DNA of 5,256 nt from Flavihumibacter sp. (GTDB lineage Bacteria > Bacteroidota > Bacteroidia > Chitinophagales > Chitinophagaceae): the NCBI GenBank assembly GCA_025455285.1, contig JALOMU010000184.1:1-5256 (forward strand). Reading direction: 5' to 3'. Below, in pieces: positions 1 to 5,256 of this stretch (positions within the stretch are counted from its first letter, which is position 1; the number at the start of each line of letters is the position of its first letter). The notes below the pieces were generated by a model. That model was not told where the DNA came from, searched no databases, and worked only from the letters and a program-made list of their open reading frames with translations. Made by a program: the position numbers and the translations under genes.

Positions 1-59
1 CCTGAGGATCGGTCCAGCTGAATGATGGATTCAAATGGTATGGTAACCGGACTAGTCAT
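1..59 (-). CDS. N-terminal end of a probable GntR/MocR-type transcriptional regulator (partial, runs off left edge)
   Basis: An ATG at 59-57 opens a frame that stays open to the window edge and gives 19 complete codons. The readable peptide includes IPFESIIQLDRSSG. From memory, Bacteroidota MocR regulators (a GntR winged-helix domain fused to an aminotransferase-like PLP-binding domain) often begin with a short hydrophobic segment followed by Asp-Arg/Lys-Ser-Ser, just before the first helix of the DNA-binding domain; this peptide fits that pattern. The helix-turn-helix itself lies outside the window, so the call rests on about 14 residues. The gene is divergent from the receptor at 129 with 69 bases between the two starts, an arrangement common for such regulators and their targets, but control of the receptor is only inference. 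It could also be an unrelated or spurious short frame. No Shine-Dalgarno sequence is visible, which is normal for the phylum. Confidence 0.45.
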   Translation of the reverse strand, partial: MTSPVTIPFESIIQLDRSS

Positions 60-99
60 ATTCTTAAAACTGGTACAGGGATATAGACCGGCAAGTTAC

Positions 100-107
100 T
101 AGTTTTG
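100..107 (+). promoter_or_regulatory. Candidate Bacteroidota -7 promoter element for the receptor gene at 129
   Basis: TAGTTTTG matches the Bacteroidota primary sigma factor -7 consensus TAnnTTTG exactly. It lies 21 bases before the ATG at 129, which would give a short leader of roughly 10-20 bases. A -33 TTG at the usual 19-21 base spacing is not present (the region around 74-82 has none), so the match is only half of a promoter. The element overlaps imperfect dyad symmetry: GGCAA at 90-94 with TTGCC at 105-109, and TTTGC at 104-108 with GCAAA at 111-115. A regulator bound there could block it, but that is inference. Confidence 0.4.
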
Positions 108-128
108 CCCGCAAATTGAATTAAAGCA

Positions 129-497
129 ATGGTTTCCAGGAACGTATTCATTAAAGCGACAGGCGTACTCACATTAGCAACCGGTTTATTTTCAGAAAGT
201 TATAGTCAGAATAAACAGTCGGATCTGGATCCTGTAACAATAACGGCTTCCGTAAACCCTATTCAGACTTCCCGTACCGGCAGGAATGTATTTGTAATAA
301 AAGGGGATCGCTTCCTGGAATTGCCGGTTCAATCCGTTGACGAATTGTTACGTTTTTTGCCCGGCGTGGAAATGCAAATGCGCGGACCGGCAGGCAGCCA
401 GGGTGATATCGTACTAAGAGGCGGGAGTTTTCAACAGGTGCTTTTTCTGGTTATATTCCGCTGGCTCCAGCGGAAATCGACCGTATTGAAATTTTAA
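129..497 (+). CDS. N-terminal fragment of the broken TonB-dependent receptor (signal peptide, TonB box, first part of plug)
   Basis: This is what would be translated from the natural start. The ATG at 129 is chosen because it directly precedes a signal peptide: basic Arg4 and Lys9, a hydrophobic core GVLTLATGLF, and a Bacteroidota-style end SYSQ at residues 24-27. A TonB-box-like DPVTITA follows at 34-40. Residues 50 to 105 are recognisable plug domain, with LLRFLPGVE near 73-81 and VLRGG near 95-99. From residue 106 the sequence (FLVIFRW and on) no longer resembles the family, and the frame stops after residue 122. A product of this length would have no barrel and could not act as a receptor; it would probably be exported and degraded. 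The upstream leader is A/T-rich without a Shine-Dalgarno sequence. Confidence 0.7.
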   Translation: MVSRNVFIKATGVLTLATGLFSESYSQNKQSDLDPVTITASVNPIQTSRTGRNVFVIKGDRFLELPVQSVDELLRFLPGVEMQMRGPAGSQGDIVLRGGSFQQVLFLVIFRWLQRKSTVLKF

Positions 498-619
498 AAG
501 GAGCCGGCTCCGCGATTTATGGAGCGGAAGCTGTAGGTGGTGTAATTCATATCATCACAAAAACCTATGTAAGCAGGGCTGACGGAGCAGACACCCTTGC
601 CGTACAGGCACAGGCTGCC

Positions 620-2020
620 ATGGGTGAATACCGGTATGGATCGGTGCAGGCGGGTACATTTATGCGAAAAGGGCGTACGGCTATCAGTGCCGGATTGTTA
701 TCGAATAACGCAGATGGACAACCGCAAAGGGGAACAAGAGGTTTTTTTCATAACAATACTGTTTCCGTATCTGCCAGCCAGTGGTTGAATGACCAGTGGA
801 AAATCAGCGCCAGAGCGGCTTTTGATCATCGTGATTTTGGTGCGCAAAACTTCTATACCACTTTTGCATCGGATACGGCAACCGAAAAAATCAAAAGCTG
901 GTGGACACAGGTACAGGCGCAGCGTGTGGGTAAGCGGGATCGGCTGGTACTGGACCTGGGTTACAAGCACCTGGTGGATCAATTCGCGTTTAATAAAAGT
1001 TCGGTGGCGAACAGAAGTGTGAGCGAGTTGGTGCAGGCACAGGTTCGGGACGAGATCCGTTTTACGGAAAAGACAGAACTAACGGTTGGCTGGCAGTTTA
1101 TCAGTAAAAAAATCGCTTCCAATGACAGGGGTAATCATACAGTTTTACAAAGTGGGGCTTTTGTTGTGTTGAACCAGCAGTTAGGGGATAAATGGACGGT
1201 AAGTCCGGCACTGCGACTGGAATGGAATGAACGCTCTGGTGCGGAACTTATTCCGCAATTAAATATTTCATATCACTGCGGGAACTGGCAATTGCGGGGC
1301 AGCGGAGGCAAAACAATTCGTGATGCAGACTTTACCGAACGCTTTAATAATTACAACCGGGCCCTGGTTACAGGTGGTCGGATTGGTAATCCGGATCTGA
1401 ATCCGGAACGCTCCTGGAGTTATGAATTCGGTGCGGATTATTATCTGAACAGTCGGTTCAAACTGGCAGCTACTTATTTCCAGCGGTTTCATGAACAGCT
1501 GATTGACTGGACAAATACGCCCTATGCGGAGATGCCACGCAAGGAAAATCTATCCCCAACCGGTTCTTATGCATTGGCTAAAAATATTGCCCGTGTGAAT
1601 ACCAAAGGGGTGGAATTGGATGGGCAATTTCAGCAACGGTTCAGTGAACACCAGGAACTCTGGGTGAACGCCGGACTAACCTGGATTGAATCCCGAAGTA
1701 ATGAATCCACCCCTTCACTTTATTTGTCTTCGCATGCGCGTTGGCTTATGAATATGAATGCACAGTACCGGGTAGGTAGATTTTCTATGAGTTTAGGTGC
1801 TTTGTATAAATACCGGCTTGCGCAAGAAGCTCCTGCAATCGGCTCGGTATTAAATCGGGATTATTTCCTCTTGAACGCCAAGCTGCAGACTGCAGTATGG
1901 CAACAGAAACTTCGTGTATTCATCCAGGTAGATAATCTAACGGATGTTTCGTACCAGGATTTGTTAGGTTCGGTTATGCCTGGCCGTTGGGTAATGGGTG
2001 GACTCAGTTTCAGACTCTGA
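620..2020 (+). CDS. C-terminal fragment of the broken TonB-dependent receptor (beta-barrel)
   Basis: The frame is open from 407, but family-like sequence begins at 443 (FSGYIPLAP). The first ATG is at 620, after the second plug half, so an automatic caller would start here. That start is not credible as a native one: it has no ribosome-binding signal and would leave a 466-residue barrel without signal peptide, TonB box or complete plug. The barrel looks intact, with alternating aromatic/polar strands, the family motif GNPDLNPERSWSYEFG (encoded about 1384-1431), a V-x-TKGVELDG stretch (about 1594-1623), and the C-terminal pair DNLTDVSYQDLLG and MPGRW. It ends with a hydrophobic strand FRL rather than a terminal Phe. 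Clean preservation of this half argues that the upstream lesion is recent or artefactual. Confidence 0.6.
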   Translation: MGEYRYGSVQAGTFMRKGRTAISAGLLSNNADGQPQRGTRGFFHNNTVSVSASQWLNDQWKISARAAFDHRDFGAQNFYTTFASDTATEKIKSWWTQVQAQRVGKRDRLVLDLGYKHLVDQFAFNKSSVANRSVSELVQAQVRDEIRFTEKTELTVGWQFISKKIASNDRGNHTVLQSGAFVVLNQQLGDKWTVSPALRLEWNERSGAELIPQLNISYHCGNWQLRGSGGKTIRDADFTERFNNYNRALVTGGRIGNPDLNPERSWSYEFGADYYLNSRFKLAATYFQRFHEQLIDWTNTPYAEMPRKENLSPTGSYALAKNIARVNTKGVELDGQFQQRFSEHQELWVNAGLTWIESRSNESTPSLYLSSHARWLMNMNAQYRVGRFSMSLGALYKYRLAQEAPAIGSVLNRDYFLLNAKLQTAVWQQKLRVFIQVDNLTDVSYQDLLGSVMPGRWVMGGLSFRL

Positions 2021-2024
2021 TTCA

Positions 2025-2966
2025 CTAAGCATCCTTCGGATGTTGTTTGGGAGCTTCTTTTTTTGCAGGTCGGGTTGGCTTATCCAGATCAATCACTTTG
2101 ATAACGGTCCGGATAATGTCAATCACGACAGGAGCACCAATTCCCAGCCTTTGTGCGTTGGTATTGGCCGGAGCGATGGAAATGCTGGTTGGATCAAATA
2201 AGATATAGTTGATCAGGTTTTCTCCGTCCTGAGTCGTTTCAGGAACATACACCTGTATGGTAGTTTTTTTATACCCATCCGGATAATAACGCACATAATA
2301 TCCTTCCTCATGGCGATACCATTGATTCAGCTTGAATTCAGGATTGCGCATCTGTGAAAGCGTACGGGGTACCGCAATGCGCTCATAAGCCTCATAAGAA
2401 TTCACACCAGTATTGAATATGTCCTGAATGTCTCCGAGTGTTCCTCCTGAGGGCATAACTGCAGCAACTGTTTTTACGATCCCCATTACGCCACCATTAA
2501 GTTCAAAAAGCTGTTTGGAATTGAGTAATCTTCGACCGGTGTATTGCACGGGTGTAGGTAGTTTGCTGAATTCGGTTCTGCTCATCACACCCCATAATAA
2601 AAGCTGAATATTCCTCTGATCAAGATCGTTAGCGGTTTGTGAATTTTTTAAAATGGTCTCGATGATTTCTTTCCGGGGATGATTCAGGGGAGCCTGGAAA
2701 TAGGCATCACGGGGTGTTGGATCGGGTGTGCCGGGCTGCAAACAATAGGATTTAAACTCCGCGGTATACAACCCCGGCTTTAAAACAAAACTGCCATTTT
2801 CAGTTTGGGCTTGTTCAACCATTGATAAAGATGCAGTATCCTGCAATTCAAGGGATTGCACGGTATATTGTGGTTCCGCGGAAGTACTTGTGGTTACCGT
2901 CTTACGAGAACTGCAGGCCATGAAAACCAGGCTGAAAAGGGTGCAGGAGAGTACTAATCTTATCAT
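2025..2966 (-). CDS. Putative lipoprotein of unknown function, probable Bacteroidota-specific family
   Basis: The 313-residue product starts with a lipoprotein signal: MIRLVLS, a hydrophobic stretch, then FMAC with the acceptor Cys at residue 18 followed by SSRK. This supports the ATG at 2966. Residues 19-55 are Ser/Thr-rich and linker-like. A conserved-looking block runs from about 60 (LKPGLYTAEFKSYCLQPG) through DAYFQAPL at 87-94 to RNIQLLLWGVMSRTEF near 118-133 and LLNSKQLFELNGG near 147-159. A second block has YYPDGYKKTTIQVYVP (227-242) and FDPTSISIAPANTNAQRLG (257-275). The tail is rich in Lys and Pro. I have an impression of similar hypothetical proteins in Bacteroidota but know no function. 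It is not SusD-like in length or motifs. No catalytic signature stands out. It should be anchored in the inner or outer membrane facing the periplasm, or on the surface. It lies downstream of the receptor at 3066-5255 on the same strand and converges on the broken receptor with a 4-base gap. Confidence 0.8.
   Translation of the reverse strand: MIRLVLSCTLFSLVFMACSSRKTVTTSTSAEPQYTVQSLELQDTASLSMVEQAQTENGSFVLKPGLYTAEFKSYCLQPGTPDPTPRDAYFQAPLNHPRKEIIETILKNSQTANDLDQRNIQLLLWGVMSRTEFSKLPTPVQYTGRRLLNSKQLFELNGGVMGIVKTVAAVMPSGGTLGDIQDIFNTGVNSYEAYERIAVPRTLSQMRNPEFKLNQWYRHEEGYYVRYYPDGYKKTTIQVYVPETTQDGENLINYILFDPTSISIAPANTNAQRLGIGAPVVIDIIRTVIKVIDLDKPTRPAKKEAPKQHPKDA
2028..2044 (+). terminator. Small hairpin just past the receptor stop, possible terminator between convergent genes
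   Basis: CATCC at 2030-2034 pairs with GGATG at 2038-2042 around a TTC loop. Two more pairs (2029/2043 as G-U and 2028/2044 as A-U) extend the stem to seven. It begins eight bases after the receptor stop and lies inside the last codons of the opposing lipoprotein gene. A run of seven T is present at 2058-2064, but it sits about 14 bases beyond the stem rather than next to it, so this is not a canonical intrinsic terminator. It may be a coincidence of the coding sequence. Confidence 0.25.
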
Positions 2967-3034
2967 GGTACAGACAATAGGTTGAATTATAAACGACCTC
3001 GCCCGCGAATTATTTCAGCAGAATCAACGACTGG

Positions 3035-3047
3035 GTATCGCAGATAC
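3035..3047. repeat. Short inverted repeat in the spacer between receptor and lipoprotein genes
   Basis: GTATC at 3035-3039 and GATAC at 3043-3047 form a perfect 5-base inverted repeat around a 3-base loop. It lies in the 99-base spacer (2967-3065), immediately next to the hairpin at 3049-3069. It could be a second RNA stem on the leftward transcript or a small operator upstream of the lipoprotein gene. Arms this short also arise by chance. I found no convincing TAnnTTTG element for the lipoprotein gene in this spacer. Confidence 0.25.
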
Positions 3048-3048
3048 T

Positions 3049-3069
3049 CCAAACCTGCGAAAGGTTTAG
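3049..3069 (-). terminator. Hairpin overlapping the stop codon of the outer-membrane protein gene; possible terminator or processing stem
   Basis: Read on the minus strand, CTAAACC (3069-3063) pairs with GGTTTGG (3055-3049) as a seven-pair stem with one U-G pair and a 7-base loop. The TAA stop at 3068-3066 is inside the ascending arm. No U-run follows, so it is not a classical intrinsic terminator; it could protect the 3' end of the mRNA or reduce read-through into the lipoprotein gene. A second stem follows at 3035-3047. Confidence 0.3.
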
Positions 3070-5255
3070 GATCTTACCCGGTTTATTTCTTCTTCAGCAC
3101 TGCCGGAGGATCGAGTCTGGTGCTGTTTGCCTGAACCAAATTGCAGCGAAAGAGATAGTGAAAGTGTACGGGAATCAGGTCGATTGCGGAAGTCGGCTAA
3201 AGCCCTGTCAAGAAAATGAATTTCTCCATGACGGATTCCCGAATAAAATAGATCCCTTACTGCCAGCCGTATGGTGCCTTTATTTTTCAGAACTTTTTTC
3301 TGAATACCGGCATTGATCATCCAGATTTCTGCAAGTGATACCTGACCAACTAAAAGCCCGGATCGATAAAATCCACCCAATTCAGCAGCCCAGCCTTTTC
3401 CCAGTTGCAGCTGGTTACTGATATTCACTGTAAGATAAAATGCGGAAGTATCCATCTGCTTGTTATAAAGTGATCCTCTATAACGCCGGTTACCGGTCTC
3501 TACATAAGAATTTGTTGACCACCACTTTGTAACGGGCTGCCCCAGGTTGAATGATAGAATTAACAACTGATTTCGGCCAATATTATCAGGGCGACTCATA
3601 TAATTATTCCCATTAACGGTTATGGCTTCCATAAACGCATTGCGGAGATCATTATAAGTAATGGTAGTAGTTAGCTTTTTTTTGAAGGTATATGCAAGAG
3701 AATAATCGGAAGAAATACTGGGTAGTAAAAATGGATTGCCCACATACAATGTGAATTTATCCAGTGGGGTAACATAGGGATTGAGGTCCTGGTAAAAAGG
3801 ACGCTCAATCCTTTTCCCATAGGAGAAACTCAGTTGATGATTACCCATAGTATCCAATTTATAGGAAATGAAAATGGTTGGAAACAAATTCAGATAAGCT
3901 CTTCTAAAGGTTGAGTCAGACTTCATAGGATTGCCCAACTGATGCCCGCGGGATACCGTCCATTCTGAACGCAGGCCGGCTTTAACCGACAGAGGACCAG
4001 GATCAGTTTGCACTGAAAGATAAGCTGCGTGAATATTTTCACGATAACGGAAATGATTGCTTTTATCGTAATCGGGTCGCTCCCCTGCTGCATCGATATA
4101 CGTATATTCATAACGATTACGGGTAAATGCGTAACTGGATTTAACTCCTGCCTCAGCTTTCCATTTACGATAGGTTTGTAAGTAATCTAATTTACCAGCC
4201 GTTATGTCGATTTCCCCGGGCAGAGAACCGCGTAATGCATCATAATGAAGTGATTCGTCAGGGCGTTGGGTAAGATTTTGAAAATCCTGTTCCACTGAAG
4301 AATGGTAGCTGATATAATCAAAATCGGCAGACAGATTACGATCTGTCGAAAGTTGTCGATTCATGGAAAGATTAAGCGAATAGTTTTTCCATTTTTCTTT
4401 TTCAATATTATTAGCAATTGTGCTGGAGTCAACACTTTGATCAGGCTGAGTAATCAGGCTTTTGTTTTGGGCGTTTTGTCTGAATGGTCGGGAAACAACA
4501 TTGCCTGTGATTCCGAAACTTGTTTTGTTATCCAGCGCATATTCTATGCCCAGCCGGATTCCCGGAGATTTATCCCTCATTCGGATATAGGTATTCTGTG
4601 AAAAAGTATACGCCTTCTGTCCCTGCTCATTTAGATAACGGCGACGAATTTCCAGATCTGTGAAACGATTGTTTGTCGTCATACTCAGGGTACTGAAAAA
4701 ATTCCATTTTCTTTGACGGTAACTAAGTGCTAGTGAGTTGTTGGATGAAAAAAGATAACCTTGTGTGGCAGCCAGATTGGCATTGCCATGAAAACCACGA
4801 AGACTGTTCTTTTTCATCCGGATATTAATAACTCCTCCTGCTCCGGCTGCGTCATATCGGGCTGGAGGATTTGGCATCAGTTCAATTTTTTCCAAAACAG
4901 AAGAAGGCAAACTCCGCAGATAATTAACCAATGCAGTACCACTAAGGTAGGTCGGTTTATCATTGATCAATACAAGAATGCCTGATTTACCATTCAAGGT
5001 TATGCCTCCTTCCTCTGTAACTGTAATCCCGGGAATGTTTTCAAGCAGGCGATAAACATCCGATCCGGCACTACTCAACATTTTATCAATATGTACCACT
5101 GATCGGTCTGCCAGTTTTTCTACTAATAATTTTCTTCCTGTAACTACAACATTCGAAAGTGTATCCATCTTGGGCCTGACAATGGAACTATCTGCAGACT
5201 GGGAAAAGCTTTTGCACGTAATTATCGCAAAAATCACGGAACATGAAAACTTCAT
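3066..5255 (-). CDS. Outer-membrane beta-barrel family protein with TonB-receptor-type plug
   Basis: The 729-residue protein resembles the Bacteroidota outer-membrane beta-barrel family that Pfam models as OMP_b-brl_3, distantly related to TonB-dependent receptors. Residues 1-19 form a plausible signal peptide ending in FSQ. LSNVVVTG at 33-40 is TonB-box-like. The plug spans about 48-150, with DVYRLLENIPGITV (67-80), GKSGILVLINDKP (89-101), SSVLEKIELMPNPPARYDA (118-136) and GAGGVINIRMKK (138-149). The rest is barrel, with family motifs SYGKRIERPFYQDLNPY, GNPFLLPS, PVTKWW, GKGWAAELGGFYRSG, IQKKVLKNKGTIRLAVRD and FRNRPDSRTLSLSLS. The C-terminus GSAEEEINRVRS is also typical. Many family members carry an N-terminal carboxypeptidase-regulatory-like domain of about 90 residues; here the signal peptide leads straight to the TonB box. 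The start codon is one base from the window edge, so a longer N-terminus cannot be fully excluded. Substrate is unknown. The lipoprotein gene follows 99 bases downstream. Confidence 0.88.
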   Translation of the reverse strand: MKFSCSVIFAIITCKSFSQSADSSIVRPKMDTLSNVVVTGRKLLVEKLADRSVVHIDKMLSSAGSDVYRLLENIPGITVTEEGGITLNGKSGILVLINDKPTYLSGTALVNYLRSLPSSVLEKIELMPNPPARYDAAGAGGVINIRMKKNSLRGFHGNANLAATQGYLFSSNNSLALSYRQRKWNFFSTLSMTTNNRFTDLEIRRRYLNEQGQKAYTFSQNTYIRMRDKSPGIRLGIEYALDNKTSFGITGNVVSRPFRQNAQNKSLITQPDQSVDSSTIANNIEKEKWKNYSLNLSMNRQLSTDRNLSADFDYISYHSSVEQDFQNLTQRPDESLHYDALRGSLPGEIDITAGKLDYLQTYRKWKAEAGVKSSYAFTRNRYEYTYIDAAGERPDYDKSNHFRYRENIHAAYLSVQTDPGPLSVKAGLRSEWTVSRGHQLGNPMKSDSTFRRAYLNLFPTIFISYKLDTMGNHQLSFSYGKRIERPFYQDLNPYVTPLDKFTLYVGNPFLLPSISSDYSLAYTFKKKLTTTITYNDLRNAFMEAITVNGNNYMSRPDNIGRNQLLILSFNLGQPVTKWWSTNSYVETGNRRYRGSLYNKQMDTSAFYLTVNISNQLQLGKGWAAELGGFYRSGLLVGQVSLAEIWMINAGIQKKVLKNKGTIRLAVRDLFYSGIRHGEIHFLDRALADFRNRPDSRTLSLSLSLQFGSGKQHQTRSSGSAEEEINRVRS

Positions 5256-5256
5256 A

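Larger units (their letters stand above)
129..2020 (+). pseudogene. TonB-dependent outer-membrane receptor, BtuB/CirA-like, frameshifted by an apparent deletion in the plug
   Basis: Together the two frames form one TonB-dependent receptor of about 630 readable residues, close to the usual length for BtuB-like receptors. Such proteins import scarce ligands (cobalamin, haem or iron chelates) across the outer membrane using TonB energy; the substrate here is not identifiable. Visible in order: a signal peptide, a TonB-box-like DPVTITA, an N-terminal plug half with SVDELLRFLPGVE and DIVLRGGSFQQVL, then in another frame the second plug half IPLAPAEIDRIEILKGAGS and AIYGAEAVGGVIHIITK, and finally a barrel ending in DNLTDVSYQDLLG, MPGRW and a terminal hydrophobic strand GGLSFRL. 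The frame switches from codon 441-443 to codon 443-445. Relatives carry about 15 more residues there, including Asp-Gly-x-Arg-x-Asn-Asp-Pro, so a loss of 3n+1 bases (about 46) explains both the gap and the frame change. No other stop interrupts the 525 downstream codons, pointing to a recent lesion or an assembly error. Confidence 0.85.

Noticed and set aside
1..128. Possible riboswitch (cobalamin or TPP) upstream of the BtuB-like receptor, suggested by CTGAGG at 2-7
   Set aside because: The conserved B12-box or thi-box core is not present, only 69 bases separate the two starts, and CTGAGG falls in the divergent reading frame.
597..1022. Short plus- and minus-strand open frames inside the receptor barrel (for example 597-788, 789-1022, 982-698)
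   Set aside because: They overlap a frame with strong beta-barrel receptor sequence, have no recognisable domain or start signal, and look like out-of-frame readings of it.
1268..1492. Minus-strand open frame opposite the receptor
   Set aside because: It is antisense to a conserved barrel segment (GNPDLNPERSWSYEFG) and has no family resemblance.
1998..2201. Plus-strand open frame spanning the convergent gene ends
   Set aside because: It reads out of frame through the receptor end and antisense through the lipoprotein end; its composition is unconvincing.
107..3011. Shared motif GCCCGCRAATT at 107-117 and 3001-3011, one in each spacer
   Set aside because: Two copies of an 11-base match with one difference are too few to distinguish a repeat element or operator from chance.
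3923..4985. Open frames at 4111-3923 minus, 4302-4601 plus and 4761-4985 plus
   Set aside because: All lie within the 729-residue barrel protein, whose frame is supported by family motifs throughout; these are shadows.
2025..5255. SusC/SusD-type polysaccharide utilisation pair
   Set aside because: The barrel protein is about 730 residues rather than the roughly 1000 of SusC, lacks the regulatory-like domain within the window, and the lipoprotein has no SusD motifs or length.

Overview
The window looks like chromosomal DNA of a member of the Bacteroidota, probably from the Chitinophagaceae/Sphingobacteriia side. The reasons are two TonB-linked outer-membrane receptors of Bacteroidota type, signal peptides ending in Ser-Gln, an exact TAnnTTTG-type -7 promoter element, start codons without Shine-Dalgarno sequences, and a lipoprotein resembling hypothetical proteins I associate with this phylum. 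The phylum is fairly secure; the family is a guess.

Layout from left to right: (1) positions 1-59, minus strand, hold the first 19 codons of a gene running off the left edge; its N-terminus resembles GntR/MocR-type regulators. (2) A 69-base divergent spacer carries a good -7 element for the rightward gene. (3) Positions 129-2020, plus strand, encode a BtuB/CirA-like TonB-dependent receptor broken in its plug domain. The frame changes near 441-445, and about 15 conserved residues (the V-L-x-D-G-x-R-x-N-D-P-x-T-G-H stretch) appear to be missing, which fits a deletion of about 46 bases. The rest of the barrel frame is clean. (4) After a 4-base convergent gap, positions 2966-2025, minus strand, encode a 313-residue lipoprotein of unknown function. 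(5) Upstream of it on the same strand, after a 99-base spacer with two small hairpins, positions 5255-3066 encode a 729-residue outer-membrane beta-barrel protein with a plug domain and no N-terminal carboxypeptidase-regulatory-like domain within the window.

All the well-supported products belong to the cell envelope. The intact receptor and the lipoprotein could be co-transcribed, since they share strand and order, but the hairpin at the receptor stop codon may separate them. The broken receptor points the other way and may be a separate unit with the divergent regulator-like gene. No RNA gene, CRISPR array, insertion sequence or riboswitch could be supported. There is no gene-free stretch longer than 300 bases. 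The observation most worth checking is the in-plug deletion: true pseudogenisation, population variant or assembly error.
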